From Rubripirellula amarantea (GTDB taxonomy: Bacteria; Planctomycetota; Planctomycetia; Pirellulales; Pirellulaceae): a DNA stretch of 64,000 nt. Every line of letters begins with the position of its first letter. Position 1 is the first letter of the stretch. Below the pieces are notes generated by a model. The model did no database searches, was not told the DNA's origin, and saw only the letters and a list, made by a program, of their open reading frames with translations. The stretch covers positions 744,001 through 808,000 of the forward strand of contig NZ_SJPI01000001.1 in the NCBI RefSeq assembly GCF_007859865.1, given 5' to 3'. Position numbers and translations under genes: made by a program. This document shows, one piece after another, positions 1 to 10,600 of the stretch.

Positions 1-1764
1 GTCGGCTTGCTTGCCGGACTGTTGGCGTTCGTGTCAGGCTTTGGTCCCGCTTTCATTCGAGGCATGACATCGGGACCTCGCGAAGACAGTGCCGTGGTCA
101 GGCAGTTGATCTATCCCGAAGGAAACACCGAACGCAATGTCCGACAATTCGTCAACGAAAAGTACCCAAGCCTGCGCGGTGTGCCCACGGCAGAGCTTCC
201 TGAACTGTTGTTTCGGAAGGCGGAAGGAGACAACGAAGCGGCGATCATGAATGGCACGATTTTGGGCACGCTGGTCAGTCTGATGATCTTTGCCTTGCTA
301 GGTGTGACGCAGACCTGGTTGGCAGGGCGACTGATTCGAAACGAAGGCCCTTGGCGCAGCCGCATTGGCTACGTTTGCTTCACGCTGGTGATGGTGTGCG
401 TCCTATTCTTGCTAGGTTCAAACTTTGCGACGTGGATTTCGATCGGGTCGGGCTACATTATCGATTGGTCCATTCCCCTGGGTTTCTTAGCAGCGGCGAC
501 ATTCGCTTTGGCAACCGTCTATCGGCGTTGGCCCACCCTGATCCAAGTCTCATCGGCAACGGTCGCCGTCGGCTTATTCGGTTGGTTCTTGTTCACGACG
601 TGGATGAAGCTGCCACCGCCTGCGCTGGCTGGACGTCGAACTGCCATCGCCGTGGCAGAGGCTCGCATCGCAGCAGGTCAAAACCTGCGAGAAAACTGGA
701 TTGCGATGACGCGAGCTCGAATGTTCTACGGCATGATGCTGTTTCAAATCGGCGATGTGGATACTGGCATCGAACAGCTCATACTCGCTGGCGAAGCCAT
801 CGAGGAAGCAGGTAAGCATCCTGCCGACGAGTACTCGATCGTACCAGATGTGGGCATCGCCGAGATCAAGCACAACATCCACAGCAATCTGATCACTGTT
901 GGGAAACAGGCCGGGCGTTATGATTTGGCGACCGACGCGATGCAACGAATGACGAAAGACTGGACCTTCAAAGACTTCGAAAACGACTTAGCCACTCGCA
1001 ATGGTTTTGCGAAGCTACTGGGGCAAGCTGACCAAGTGGATGCCCTTGTCGAGTTCATCCACCGCTTTGACCAGGATGCTCCCCGACCCGGCACGCGAGA
1101 GGCTCGCGATCGAGTGAAATTCTTTCTTCGGTATGCAGCCAAGGCACGACTGGAAATGGCGAGCGAACAAACCGACTGGCTGGCAAACGCGTCACAGAAG
1201 TATGTTGACAGCGTGACGGAATGGACCGAAACGCAAAGACAAACCTTCGCTCGCTGGGTGACCGAATCGCAAACGTTCCAGATCCACGGCCCCATCGCGA
1301 CAACGCCCGATATGTCCGCGAAGGAGCAATTAGATTTCCCAACTGAAATTGAACAGAATTTGCTTCGCGGAGAGCCAGAGGGGTCAACTCAAGACCGCAT
1401 CGTGACCCGAGATTTTTCGGGACGCTACGTGGACTTGCTCGATCTACTTGGCGAACACGAGAACGCGATTGCCTACGCCACTACGACGATCACTGTCAAA
1501 ACTGCGATGCTTATTCGGTTTACTATCGCCAGCGATGACGGAGCCAAGGTTTGGATCGACAATCAAGTCGTTCTCGAAAACGCATCGAACAGGTACTTGA
1601 ACGCAAATCGACGATCGTTCGATGTGGACTTGACCGCTGGCAAGCACACGATGGTCATCAAGATCAGTCAAGCCAAGGGAGACTGGGGATTCTTGATCGG
1701 CTCGACCGACGAGGATGATTTCCCCGTTCTGTTGTGGACTGCTTCACTGGGGAATGGCGAATGA
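1..1764 (+). CDS. Membrane protein with C-terminal PA14-like region (5' partial)
   Basis: The reading frame is open at the left edge, so the N-terminus lies outside the window; the first in-frame start candidate is a TTG at position 7. Hydrophobic segments lie at about residues 3-18, 82-102, 120-140, 153-171 and 182-199 (counted from position 7). A helical, soluble, TPR-like stretch of roughly 300 residues follows. The last 80 residues resemble a PA14-type beta domain: a run of alternating hydrophobics around SDDGAKVWIDN and a later GKHTMVIKI. The stop overlaps the start of the downstream ECF sigma gene (ATGA at 1761-1764), so the two are almost certainly co-translated. It could be the C-terminal half of a larger sensor or kinase whose catalytic part is upstream; this cannot be decided here. 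The architecture suggests a membrane sensor for the sigma factor, which is inference. Confidence 0.7.
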   Translation, partial: VGLLAGLLAFVSGFGPAFIRGMTSGPREDSAVVRQLIYPEGNTERNVRQFVNEKYPSLRGVPTAELPELLFRKAEGDNEAAIMNGTILGTLVSLMIFALLGVTQTWLAGRLIRNEGPWRSRIGYVCFTLVMVCVLFLLGSNFATWISIGSGYIIDWSIPLGFLAAATFALATVYRRWPTLIQVSSATVAVGLFGWFLFTTWMKLPPPALAGRRTAIAVAEARIAAGQNLRENWIAMTRARMFYGMMLFQIGDVDTGIEQLILAGEAIEEAGKHPADEYSIVPDVGIAEIKHNIHSNLITVGKQAGRYDLATDAMQRMTKDWTFKDFENDLATRNGFAKLLGQADQVDALVEFIHRFDQDAPRPGTREARDRVKFFLRYAAKARLEMASEQTDWLANASQKYVDSVTEWTETQRQTFARWVTESQTFQIHGPIATTPDMSAKEQLDFPTEIEQNLLRGEPEGSTQDRIVTRDFSGRYVDLLDLLGEHENAIAYATTTITVKTAMLIRFTIASDDGAKVWIDNQVVLENASNRYLNANRRSFDVDLTAGKHTMVIKISQAKGDWGFLIGSTDEDDFPVLLWTASLGNGE

Positions 1765-2357
1765 ATCGTGCGAGTAAAGAAGACTCCATCACAGTATGGT
1801 TCGATCAACTCCGCGAAGGCGACCCCAACGCCGCAGCTAAACTGTGGGATCGCCTGTTCGAATCGCTCGCTAACGTAGCCCGCGAGCAATTATCCAATCG
1901 GCGCGTCCGTGACGAAGAAGACGTTGCTGCCGGAGTGATGACGACGCTGTGCAAAGCGGCTGATCGCGGAACACTGCCCAGCATTGACAGTCGCGATGAC
2001 CTGTGGCGGATGCTGCTGTCGTGGACCAAGAACGATTGCATCGACCATGGCCGCAACAACGTCCGAGCAAAACGCGGAGGCGGAAAGGTGCGAGGCGACT
2101 CAGTCTTCGATGACTCGAGCGGGGCCGGTTTTGACCTGATCGCCGATGTTTCACCTTCGCCGGCAACGCTTACCGAGCTGAACGAACAACTCCAAACGCT
2201 GTTGGAAAAACTCGGCGACAAGATGCTATGTGAAATCGCGGTCGCGAAAATGGAAGGCTACAGCAACGAAGAACTGGCGGAGCACTACGAACTATCATCT
2301 CGAACCATCGAGCGTAAACTGGCGATGATCCGCAAGCGTTGGTCAGGAATGCTGTAA
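1761..2357 (+). CDS. ECF-type RNA polymerase sigma factor
   Basis: A 198-residue protein with sigma-70 region 2-like and region 4-like halves. Region 2 is the stretch around DLWRMLLSWTKNDCIDHGR. Region 4 is the C-terminal helix-turn-helix, EGYSNEELAEHYELSSRTIERKLAMIRKRW. The length is typical of ECF sigma factors, and the long linker between the halves is common in planctomycete members. I chose the ATG at 1761 rather than the upstream in-frame candidate at 1734, because it forms an ATGA overlap with the stop of the preceding membrane-protein gene and begins a normal sigma N-terminus. The coupling suggests that the upstream membrane protein controls it. No separate anti-sigma gene is visible in the window on this side. 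Confidence 0.88.
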   Translation: MNRASKEDSITVWFDQLREGDPNAAAKLWDRLFESLANVAREQLSNRRVRDEEDVAAGVMTTLCKAADRGTLPSIDSRDDLWRMLLSWTKNDCIDHGRNNVRAKRGGGKVRGDSVFDDSSGAGFDLIADVSPSPATLTELNEQLQTLLEKLGDKMLCEIAVAKMEGYSNEELAEHYELSSRTIERKLAMIRKRWSGML

Positions 2358-2459
2358 ATTCAACGCTTTCAAAGAGAAACCGTTGGCTTGCTTGTAAGAA
2401 ATCGCTCAGCCAATCATATTCTGGTCTGATACTTTCCGTTTCTCAAACTGCCAACGACG

Positions 2460-4130
2460 ATGACACAGCCGCTTAACAAGTACAGCTCCAAAATCACTCA
2501 ACCCAAGTCTCAGGGCGCTTCCCAGGCGATGCTTTACGCAACCGGGATGACCACCGAGGACATGAAAAAGCCTCAAGTCGGCATTGGTAGCGTTTGGTAC
2601 GAAGGCAACTCCTGCAACATGCACCTTCTGGATTTGGCCAATGAAGTCAAGGAAGGGGTCACCAAAGCGGGGATGGTGGGAATGCGATTCAATACTGTCG
2701 GAGTTTCCGATGGTATCTCGATGGGCACCGAAGGGATGTCGTACAGCCTGCAATCGCGTGACCTGATCGCCGATTCGATCGAAACGATCATGGGGGCCCA
2801 ATGGTACGACGGACTGATCGCGCTGCCCGGTTGCGATAAAAACATGCCTGGCTGTTTGATCGCCATGGGTCGTCTGAATCGACCCGCGATCATGGTCTAC
2901 GGCGGAACGATCAAGCCGGGAATTTGCGGCACCAAAAAACTTGACATCGTTTCCGCATTCCAAGCTTATGGTGAGTTCGTTGCCGGAAAGATCACCGAAG
3001 AAGAACGAGCCGAGATCATTCGCAAAAGCTGCCCGGGTGCCGGTGCATGTGGAGGCATGTACACGGCCAACACCATGGCCACCGCGATTGAAGCCCTCGG
3101 CATGTCGCTGCCTTATTCCGCCAGCATCCCCGCTGAAGACGCGGCCAAGAAAGAAGAGTGTCACAAGGCGGGTGAAGCGATGCTGGAACTGCTCAAGAAA
3201 GACATCAAGCCACGCGACATCATGACTCGCACCGCATTTGAAAACGCGATGGTGACCGTGATGGCACTCGGCGGAAGCACGAACGCAGTGTTGCACCTGA
3301 TCGCGATGGCTCGATCGGTTGACGTGAACTTGACGATTGACGATTTCCAAAGCGTCAGTGATCGCATTCCTTTCCTGGCCGACCTGAAACCATCAGGCCA
3401 ATTCGTTCAAGAAGACTTGCACAGCATCGGCGGAACGCCTGCGGTGATGAAGTACCTGCTCGAAAAGGGTTTGATGGATGGCTCGTGCATGACCGTGACC
3501 GGTAAGACGCTCGCCGAAAACGTCGCTGACCTTCCAGGCCTCAAAGAAGGCCAAACGATCGTGATGCCGGTCGAAAAACCGATCAAAGAAAGCGGTCACA
3601 TTCGAATCTTGAAAGGCTCGCTTGCCCCCGAGGGCGCGGTTGCCAAGATCACAGGCAAAGAAGGCTTGAAGTTCAGTGGACCTGCGCGATGTTTCGACAG
3701 CGAAGAAGACATGTTGCACGCGTTGGAAGAAAACAAGATTCAAAAGGGCGATGTCGTCGTGATCCGTTACGAAGGCCCCAAGGGCGGACCGGGCATGCCG
3801 GAAATGCTCACGCCCACCAGCGCGATCATGGGTGCAGGACTGGGCAGTGATGTTGCGATGATTACCGACGGTCGCTTCAGTGGCGGCAGCCACGGGTTCA
3901 TCGTTGGACACGTCACCCCCGAAGCTCAAGTGGGCGGCCCCATCGGTTTGATTCAAGATGGTGACGTCATCACCATCGATGCCGAAACTAACTCGCTCAA
4001 CGTTGACGCGGACTTGGAATCACGCAAAGCCGCTTGGACGGCGCCACCGCTGAAGGTCACTCGCGGCACGCTGTACAAATATATCAAGTGCGTAAAAACC
4101 GCTAGCGAAGGCTGTGTTACCGACGAGTAA
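2460..4130 (+). CDS. ilvD: Dihydroxy-acid dehydratase
   Basis: This cytoplasmic Fe-S enzyme dehydrates 2,3-dihydroxy-isovalerate and 2,3-dihydroxy-3-methylvalerate, the third shared step of valine and isoleucine synthesis. The protein has 556 residues, the normal family length. Candidate cluster and metal ligands are visible: Cys52 in GNSCNMHL, Cys125-Asp126-Lys127 in [10 protein letters not shown], and Cys197 in [17 protein letters not shown]. The C-terminal [17 protein letters not shown] motif is intact. It stands alone, with no other ilv genes beside it. A 102-bp spacer separates it from the sigma gene; I see no attenuator or T-box there. The long hairpin at 4331-4375 lies 200 bp downstream. 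Confidence 0.97.
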   Translation: MTQPLNKYSSKITQPKSQGASQAMLYATGMTTEDMKKPQVGIGSVWYEGNSCNMHLLDLANEVKEGVTKAGMVGMRFNTVGVSDGISMGTEGMSYSLQSRDLIADSIETIMGAQWYDGLIALPGCDKNMPGCLIAMGRLNRPAIMVYGGTIKPGICGTKKLDIVSAFQAYGEFVAGKITEEERAEIIRKSCPGAGACGGMYTANTMATAIEALGMSLPYSASIPAEDAAKKEECHKAGEAMLELLKKDIKPRDIMTRTAFENAMVTVMALGGSTNAVLHLIAMARSVDVNLTIDDFQSVSDRIPFLADLKPSGQFVQEDLHSIGGTPAVMKYLLEKGLMDGSCMTVTGKTLAENVADLPGLKEGQTIVMPVEKPIKESGHIRILKGSLAPEGAVAKITGKEGLKFSGPARCFDSEEDMLHALEENKIQKGDVVVIRYEGPKGGPGMPEMLTPTSAIMGAGLGSDVAMITDGRFSGGSHGFIVGHVTPEAQVGGPIGLIQDGDVITIDAETNSLNVDADLESRKAAWTAPPLKVTRGTLYKYIKCVKTASEGCVTDE

Positions 4131-4857
4131 CGCGTGTGCGCGTCACCAGAACGTATGCTGCAGACGGACAGCAACGCCAATTTTTCATCGTTGGATGCAA
4201 GACGACGTTTCAATTGGCTTTAGAAGCCAGCGGATCCTCAATCGCTTCAATGGATTCGCTTAAGAAATAGCAAACATTGCCAGTTCTGTAAAAATCTTGT
4301 TGACGTGTGCGCCCCCCCCCGTGATAAAATCAGGTTGAATTGGCAGTCGTGCTAAGCACGATTGCCTTCAACCTGCGTTGGGGTTTTGTCGACGTAAATC
4401 AAGCACATGAACCTGAGCGACACCACATCGCTCGGCTACACGTATCTGCATGGCGACTTTCCGGATCGCATTTACGATTCGTTCGCTGATCCATCAAACG
4501 AGCGTTCGTTTGGCACCAACGTGTCTTTACTCATCCAAAGCGTAGATATGGGTCTTGCCGGCGGCACAAGAATTCACGTTGAAATTCAAATCAAGTCGAC
4601 GGTCGTTTTAACGACAGAAGTGATTGGCGGTGAAACTAGATGGCGCGATACTCGGTGCCGATAGCTTGTGCGCTTTATTGCCTGCGGGATCACGACATCA
4701 CTCGCCCTATCCCGAGCGTCTTAAAGTTGGCATTTTTTGATACGACAAACGATATGTCTGCATGCAGGAAGACCGACTTCCAAGCGAGCTAAAACATGGC
4801 GTTTTCTCAGGCAGCGTTCGTAATCGTTTAGGTAAACAAGAGTGAAGGAGACGAACG
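4131..4857. other. 727-bp intergenic region
   Basis: No convincing gene lies here. The region holds a run of nine C residues at 4312-4320 and a strong 20-bp hairpin at 4331-4375, both described separately. An 85-codon open frame at 4407-4664 on the plus strand has no ribosome binding site, signal peptide or recognisable domain, and I do not call it. The last 100 bases probably hold the promoter of the gene at 4858. Confidence 0.6.
4331..4375. terminator. Long near-perfect hairpin, possible terminator
   Basis: Bases 4331-4339 (caggttgaa) pair with 4367-4375 (ttcaacctg), and bases 4342-4352 pair with 4356-4366 with one G-T wobble. That gives a 20-bp stem with a 2-base bulge (4340-4341) and a TAA triloop (4353-4355). 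There is only a weak T-run on either side (gggtttt after it on plus, attttat after it on minus), so classical intrinsic termination is plausible but not certain. A mobile palindromic element or a structured RNA are alternatives. Confidence 0.55.
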
Positions 4858-5901
4858 ATGATCTATCAAGGTGAACAACTCACCGCCATGCTTCAACCAT
4901 CTTGGCGAAGAACCTTATTGGTCTTGATGGCATGGGCTTTGATGATGCCTGCTGCGAGCGCTGGCGAGAAAGAAGACGCGGCTACCATCGTGGCGGCGTG
5001 GGCCAAACGAGCCGCAAAGGTGAAGCATCTGTCATATACATGTCAGGGAACATGTACGACGAAAGCGAATTCGATTCAGAATGAAGATGTGATGACAGGG
5101 GAAGTGGTTGGCCAACCTTTTCCGCCACAAGACATGACCAATCCTTGGTTGCTGGGACTGGCCAGCAACTTCGACGAAGGAAATTGGAATCGCTACCAAA
5201 AAAACGCTGCAACAAATGTGGATCTTACAGGTTTCATCACAAACACGTCCGCGCAGTTTGTTCGTGGTAACGACTATAATGCAGTATTTGAGGAAGATGG
5301 TGATGTCAAGGCACAGAAGGCTCTGGGTCATCGCTTCATTGAGTATCACCTAAACGGTGATACGGCTCGAATTAGAGCCTTCGAGGTCACTGGTGTTGAA
5401 TGCGTCATGTTGGCAGCGGTGGGTAGAATCAGGAGTTTGCATGGAGTCCCCTATCCAATCGACTCACCCAATTGGATCGTCGATCGAGATGTTCGCGGAA
5501 AGATTGATCACGACTCGGACACCGCCATCCTTTGGTTTGAGGATGATACAGATCCGACTGCATCGAATACGGGGTTCCGATACACATGCTCGATCGACGC
5601 TGACATGCGACCGTCGCGCTTTGAGATTTTTCTCGACGGAATAGGACAGACCAAGTCCAACGACATCCAGCTCAAGTGGGAGAAATCAAGCGACAACGAG
5701 TGGACTCCCAGTTCAGGTACTTTCACAAAATTCGACCCGTGGACAGGCAAGGTTTCTGCCACCTGCGATTTCGCAGTAGAAGATTATTTGGTTAGCGAAG
5801 AACCAAGAAAACTTGAAAGTATGCCACCCATCGAAAATGGTACTTGGTGCTACGACCTAGCTTCCCAACGCACCTTTCAGTTTGCTCGTCCCAGTAACTG
5901 A
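4858..5901 (+). CDS. Secreted protein of unknown function
   Basis: A 347-residue protein that I do not recognise. It has an N-terminal export signal: a basic stretch (PSWRRTLL) followed by a hydrophobic core and a likely cleavage after PAASA near residue 36. The rest is soluble and acidic, with a pattern of alternating strands and many aromatic residues near the end (ENGTWCYDLASQRTFQF). The start is supported by a good Shine-Dalgarno, gaaggag at 4844-4850, seven bases before the ATG. It may share a transcript with the secreted protein at 6160, but 258 bp lie between them and no stated link is visible. The general style (signal peptide, then a beta-rich domain with phrases like FRYTCSIDADMRPSRFEIFLDG) resembles outer-membrane lipoprotein-sorting folds, but this is a weak impression. 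Confidence 0.78.
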   Translation: MIYQGEQLTAMLQPSWRRTLLVLMAWALMMPAASAGEKEDAATIVAAWAKRAAKVKHLSYTCQGTCTTKANSIQNEDVMTGEVVGQPFPPQDMTNPWLLGLASNFDEGNWNRYQKNAATNVDLTGFITNTSAQFVRGNDYNAVFEEDGDVKAQKALGHRFIEYHLNGDTARIRAFEVTGVECVMLAAVGRIRSLHGVPYPIDSPNWIVDRDVRGKIDHDSDTAILWFEDDTDPTASNTGFRYTCSIDADMRPSRFEIFLDGIGQTKSNDIQLKWEKSSDNEWTPSSGTFTKFDPWTGKVSATCDFAVEDYLVSEEPRKLESMPPIENGTWCYDLASQRTFQFARPSN

Positions 5902-6159
5902 TTCTTAAGAACTATGTTTCTGGTTGACTTTGTTATCCAGACTGAACTCGTTCGTTCTATTCCTTGCTGCAATAAGGCAAACTCAGAAACGGTTTGGTGC
6001 GACAGTCAATGGATCACGTCCCGATGCCGGTTGCATCCACACAAGAGATTCTTTTCATGATTGGATCACCCTACATTCGACTCCCCGCCGTGCTCAACCT
6101 AGCGAGCGGGAGAATTGAAGGCTTCAGCAATGGCTCGGAAATCCTAGAGGGGAGATCCC

Positions 6160-7626
6160 ATGTGGATGAATAGCAACGCGTTCACAAACTTGGTTCATCC
6201 AATGATGGGGTGGCTCGTTGTCGTCGTCGCGAGCGTTACCCCTTTGCTTGACGGGTCTATTAGTTTCGCGGAAGACTACGCCGAAACGACTCCGATTCGA
6301 TTTCAATTCCCAGGTGAATCGGGCACTACGTTGGTGGGTCATCCGACGCGTCCGCTTTGTTTGGTAGGACATTCCAGTGGCTTGCTTGAGGAATGCGACT
6401 TTCAGAAGCAGAGCCGGCTCGCTTGGCCGAAACTCGATGGATCACTTCTGGCGATCACGATTAGCCGCGATGGCGAACGCGTGGTGTGTCTGGTCAGGAA
6501 TGAAACAGGAACTCGCGTGAAGTTGCTGGCTGGCTCCTTCAGTGAGAAATCCTTGGAAGTTTTCGCCGAGTTTAAAACACCACGAATTGCGAGCAGCGCG
6601 TCCATTTTCTTTGACCACGAAGATTGTCGACTTGCGGTACTGATCCGATTCGAGAAGAACGCGGAACGAAAAATCTGGAGAGTGTTTGACTTTCAACTCA
6701 ATAGGACCGTGCTTGGTTGTGAACTAGACGACGTACACGGGGCCTCAAGCTTCTCTGTGGATCGAGACAGCCATTTTCTCGTCTTTCTTGGCCTGACTCG
6801 GATCGCAGCCATCACAGCTACGGGGACGCGACGCTCCCGACTCACTCAATTTGATTTCGCTCCGACCGATCTTGTCAGCAGCGAATTTTCAAGAAGCGCA
6901 ACTCGGAAGGCTAACAGAAACGACGAGGTTGTGTACGACTGTAAAGTGTCCGCAACGTATTCCTTCCCCGGCCGACCAGGTGACGTGATCGACCTGTCTA
7001 CCTCAAGCAAGATCGGCCTGACCACAGCGGACGGGACGTGGCGAAATGCTGTTCATAAACTTTATGTGATTGATTTTTCTCAGGCGAAGCCGAGGCTAGT
7101 GGGAACACATTTCGCCGGCATACTCAATCGCAGCTCGAGCGCGAGGTACGGGGAACGAGAATTAGGGCACAGCAATCGAGGCGGCGTTATTCTTGAAAAG
7201 TGGACTCAGCTTGACTATCAGGTCAATGGCAGCACTCTCTACTTTGTCACTGCTAATCAAACAGATGAATTAGCCACGTTTCGATACGCTTATAAAGTGG
7301 CAGGTCAGAAACGGTGCTTCACCTACGACCCTATGAGTGATTCCATTGCTTGGACACTGTCGAACTCAGGACTCCTGAGACTCGGGACCGCTAAAGACCT
7401 ACAACAGGCGCAGGAGATCGCCTACCCATTTGATGTTGGCAGATCCGTATCGCTTGCCTACTGCGGAGCCCCCGAACGCTTTGTCACCGTGCTGACTCGG
7501 ACGGTTCCAAATGACGAGAAGGAAGTTCGAGACAGTAAACCACGTAGCGACATCGTAGGCTTTCGCTTGTTGCAAAAGGTGACTCCCCCCGACTCAAGTT
7601 ACTCAAGCGGTTTCAACGGCGAATGA
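6160..7626 (+). CDS. Secreted protein, possible beta-propeller
   Basis: A 488-residue protein with a signal peptide (hydrophobic core GWLVVVVASVTPLLDGSISFA, residues about 18-38). The mature part is made of short beta-strand-like repeats, such as HPTRPLCLVGHSSGLLEECDF followed by DGSLLAITISRDGERVVCLV, which suggests a WD40/TolB-type propeller; no exact repeat signature is obvious, so the fold is inference. The start is well supported by gaggggag at 6147-6154, five bases before the ATG. No catalytic motif or known partner is visible. It ends shortly before the oppositely oriented ELWxxDGT gene, so the two transcripts converge. Confidence 0.78.
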   Translation: MWMNSNAFTNLVHPMMGWLVVVVASVTPLLDGSISFAEDYAETTPIRFQFPGESGTTLVGHPTRPLCLVGHSSGLLEECDFQKQSRLAWPKLDGSLLAITISRDGERVVCLVRNETGTRVKLLAGSFSEKSLEVFAEFKTPRIASSASIFFDHEDCRLAVLIRFEKNAERKIWRVFDFQLNRTVLGCELDDVHGASSFSVDRDSHFLVFLGLTRIAAITATGTRRSRLTQFDFAPTDLVSSEFSRSATRKANRNDEVVYDCKVSATYSFPGRPGDVIDLSTSSKIGLTTADGTWRNAVHKLYVIDFSQAKPRLVGTHFAGILNRSSSARYGERELGHSNRGGVILEKWTQLDYQVNGSTLYFVTANQTDELATFRYAYKVAGQKRCFTYDPMSDSIAWTLSNSGLLRLGTAKDLQQAQEIAYPFDVGRSVSLAYCGAPERFVTVLTRTVPNDEKEVRDSKPRSDIVGFRLLQKVTPPDSSYSSGFNGE

Positions 7627-7697
7627 AGACCTGGGTAGGGAGAGGCCAGAGAGCGGCACGCGACATTCGGTGAATTCCTAAGGTTAGTCGGACATCG

Positions 7698-10600
7698 CTA
7701 ACGACCAAGTTTGGTCGTTAAAGTTCGTAAAGCGACGTCGTCAAGCATCAGCTCCTGATGTTCATCGTCTTCTAGATCAACGAAGGCTTCCAACGTACGA
7801 TCGACGGCCTCAGCCTCAATCGCAGTCAAACTTGCTGACCTGATCTTGGCTACGCCTGACAGGTCCATCGGTTCTTCTTGGCTTGAGGATGTAATCGAGG
7901 ATCGATCACTCGTCCGATTCGTCCTGGGAAGTTCGCTAGTTTGCGCGATCACGGTAACGGTGACCGTCGCGGTGTCAGATTGCAGGTCAAATGCATAAGC
8001 GGCTCCAGAATTGTTATCGGGACGATTGTCCAACCATGAACCGACGGCTGCCATGTTGCCATCAATCGCGACGGCGACTCCGTATTGATCCGCTGTCGTG
8101 ACTTCATCGTTGACCAGCAATCGCGACTGACTCCATCCCGTGCCAGAGTCTTCAAACAGGTAAGCGTTGCCCGATTGCAGTCCGCCAAAGTCTGACTGGA
8201 CTGCGCCCACGGCAAGGCGGTTGCCGTCCAGCGATACTGAACCGCCCAATCGATCGCCAGCGGTACCGTCATCCGAAAAGAGTTTCGCGACTTGCCCGAA
8301 TTGATTGACTCCGCCTTGGTTTTGAGACATCACGTAGACCGAACCGAGTTGGTTCATTCCGGCTTCGTCGTCAAGCGGCGCGCCGATGGCAAGATTGGAA
8401 CCATCCAGTGAAACGCTGTAGCCGAATTGATCGTTTGCCGATGCATCAGCCGCGTTAATCTGGATCAATTCGCCCCAGTTATCTACACCAAACCGATTGC
8501 GTTTGAATAGATAGACACTGCCGCTATCGTTGCCCGCTCCGTCATGCCGAAACGCGCCCACGGCGATCGTGCTATTGTCGATGGAGACCGACTGGCCAAA
8601 CCTGTCGCCGGTTGTCGTGGTGCTGCCGATCAGCTTCTTGACTTGGCCCCAGGCTGATACGCCACCTTCATCACGATTGAAAACGTACGCCGCTCCCGAT
8701 GCAGAGCCGGCTGGGTCGGCGGTACTCGCACCGACCACGATTGTGTCACCTGAAATGTCGACCGAGCGGCCAAACAAGTCTCGCAAGACCGTATCGCTGC
8801 CGGCGAGTTTCGCGACGCGACCCCATTGATTTGAACCTCCCTGGTTGCGTCCGAAGACGTATGCCGCGCCGGCTCGGAATCCGTTTTCTCGATCGTATTG
8901 CGCTCCGACCACCGCAGTGTCACCATCGATGGCTACACTCCAACCGAAACTCGTCTGCAAACCAGCGGCTCCCAAATCGCCAGTCAGGTGCGCAACCTCA
9001 GTCCATGAAGTCAAACCGGTGCGTTGATAAATGAGTGCGGAACCTGCGTTGGTGACTCCGTCAGGATCGTCCAGGTAGGCACCGACGATGGCGTAGTCAC
9101 CCGAGATGTCAATGGAATAGCCAAAGCGATCTCCCGTACTCGACGAATCCCCCATCATTTCTGCATCGAATGCAGCGACTTCGTACTCGAACGAATCGGT
9201 GCCAACGAAACCTAGGTCAGGCGTGTAAGTGAGCGTCCCGTTGCCCGTGATGGTGACCGTGCCGTGCTGGCCATTGGTAGCGGATAGTACGGCGAACTCG
9301 TCGGCGTACTGCGCGGGAATGACCGGCAGTACCAAGGGCATGTCCGCGTTTGTGCTGGCGGATTCATCGTTGAACACAGGAGCAGGCCAATCGTTGGTCA
9401 GAATCAATTGGTATTCGCCAAGCGTGGTCGACGAAACATCGCCGCGTCCATCGACAGCGTTGTATGCGACGTTTGAAGCTGCAGAGACGCCAATGTAGTA
9501 CGTCCCGTTTTGCGGAGCGACGAAATGTAAGAACGGTTCGTCACTGGAAAATTCCGGCGACGGACCAGCGTCGTTGTCACTGACGGCGAGTTGATTGCCT
9601 GCGGAATCAAAGATGCGAAGCGCGGCATCGAGTCCGCCAATGGGACGATCGAGGTCAAAGTCGAACGCTTGACCGGCAATCGCGTCGATTCGATATAGGT
9701 CCACATCACCACTACCGCCCAGGGAATCAATCGCGGCACTAGTCGGTCCACTGGCGAGCGTTGTCGCTTCGGCGATCTGGTCATTCGGGTCCGACTGGGT
9801 CACCAAATACAGTTCGTAACCGTACAGATTCGAGCCGCCTTGGATAAACATATTGTTGCCGGCGATGATGATGCCGTTAGTTGACCTAACCTGCGGCGAT
9901 CCATTGGTCGACGTCGACAAACGCTCGGTTCCTTGCGCCGTGCCATCGCTGCGCCACAAACTGCTCCCGAACTCATTGTCATAGGCCGTGAAGTACAACT
10001 CGCCACCAAAGTTGGTGAAATTACCAGGTTGCGATGACGCTCCGCCCGGCATGATGTCGGCAAGCATCATTGATCCGGCGACGGTGCCGTCGCTGGTCCA
10101 AAGTTCGTTGCCGTGAACACCGTCGTTGTTGTAAAAGAACAGCGTTCCGTCGACGTTGGTCAACGAAGTTGCGAAACCGCTGGCGGTGCCTGGATTGAGA
10201 TCCAAGACCGTTGTGCCAGCGGAGGTGCCATCGCTTTTCCAAAGCTCGTGTCCGTAGCTGGCGTGATAGGCTCGGAAGTAAACCGTTCCTGAAACGTTGA
10301 CCAAGTTGGATGCAAACGAACCTGAGGAACCTGGATGAACGTCAGAAACCAAAACCGTGCCCGCAGCGGTGCCATCGGTTTTCCAAAGTTCAATTCCGTT
10401 GGTCCCATCATCGGCGGCGAAGTACAACGTGCCGTCCACATTGGTTAGATTCGTAGGGTTCGATGCGGGTGCCCCAGGATTGACATCGGCAACTAACATG
10501 GTGCCAGCGGTGGTTCCGTCTGTTCTCCAAAGTTCGTAACCGTTGGTGCCGTCGTTGGCTCGGAAGTAAACGACGCCACCGACTTGCGTGAGTTGAGTCG

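Noticed and set aside
2406-3350. 314-codon frame antisense to ilvD
   Set aside because: It is a codon-phase shadow of a strongly supported gene; its His/Gly/Arg-rich composition is typical of antisense frames.
4407-4664. 85-codon open frame downstream of ilvD
   Set aside because: No ribosome binding site, signal or domain; the composition looks like spacer.
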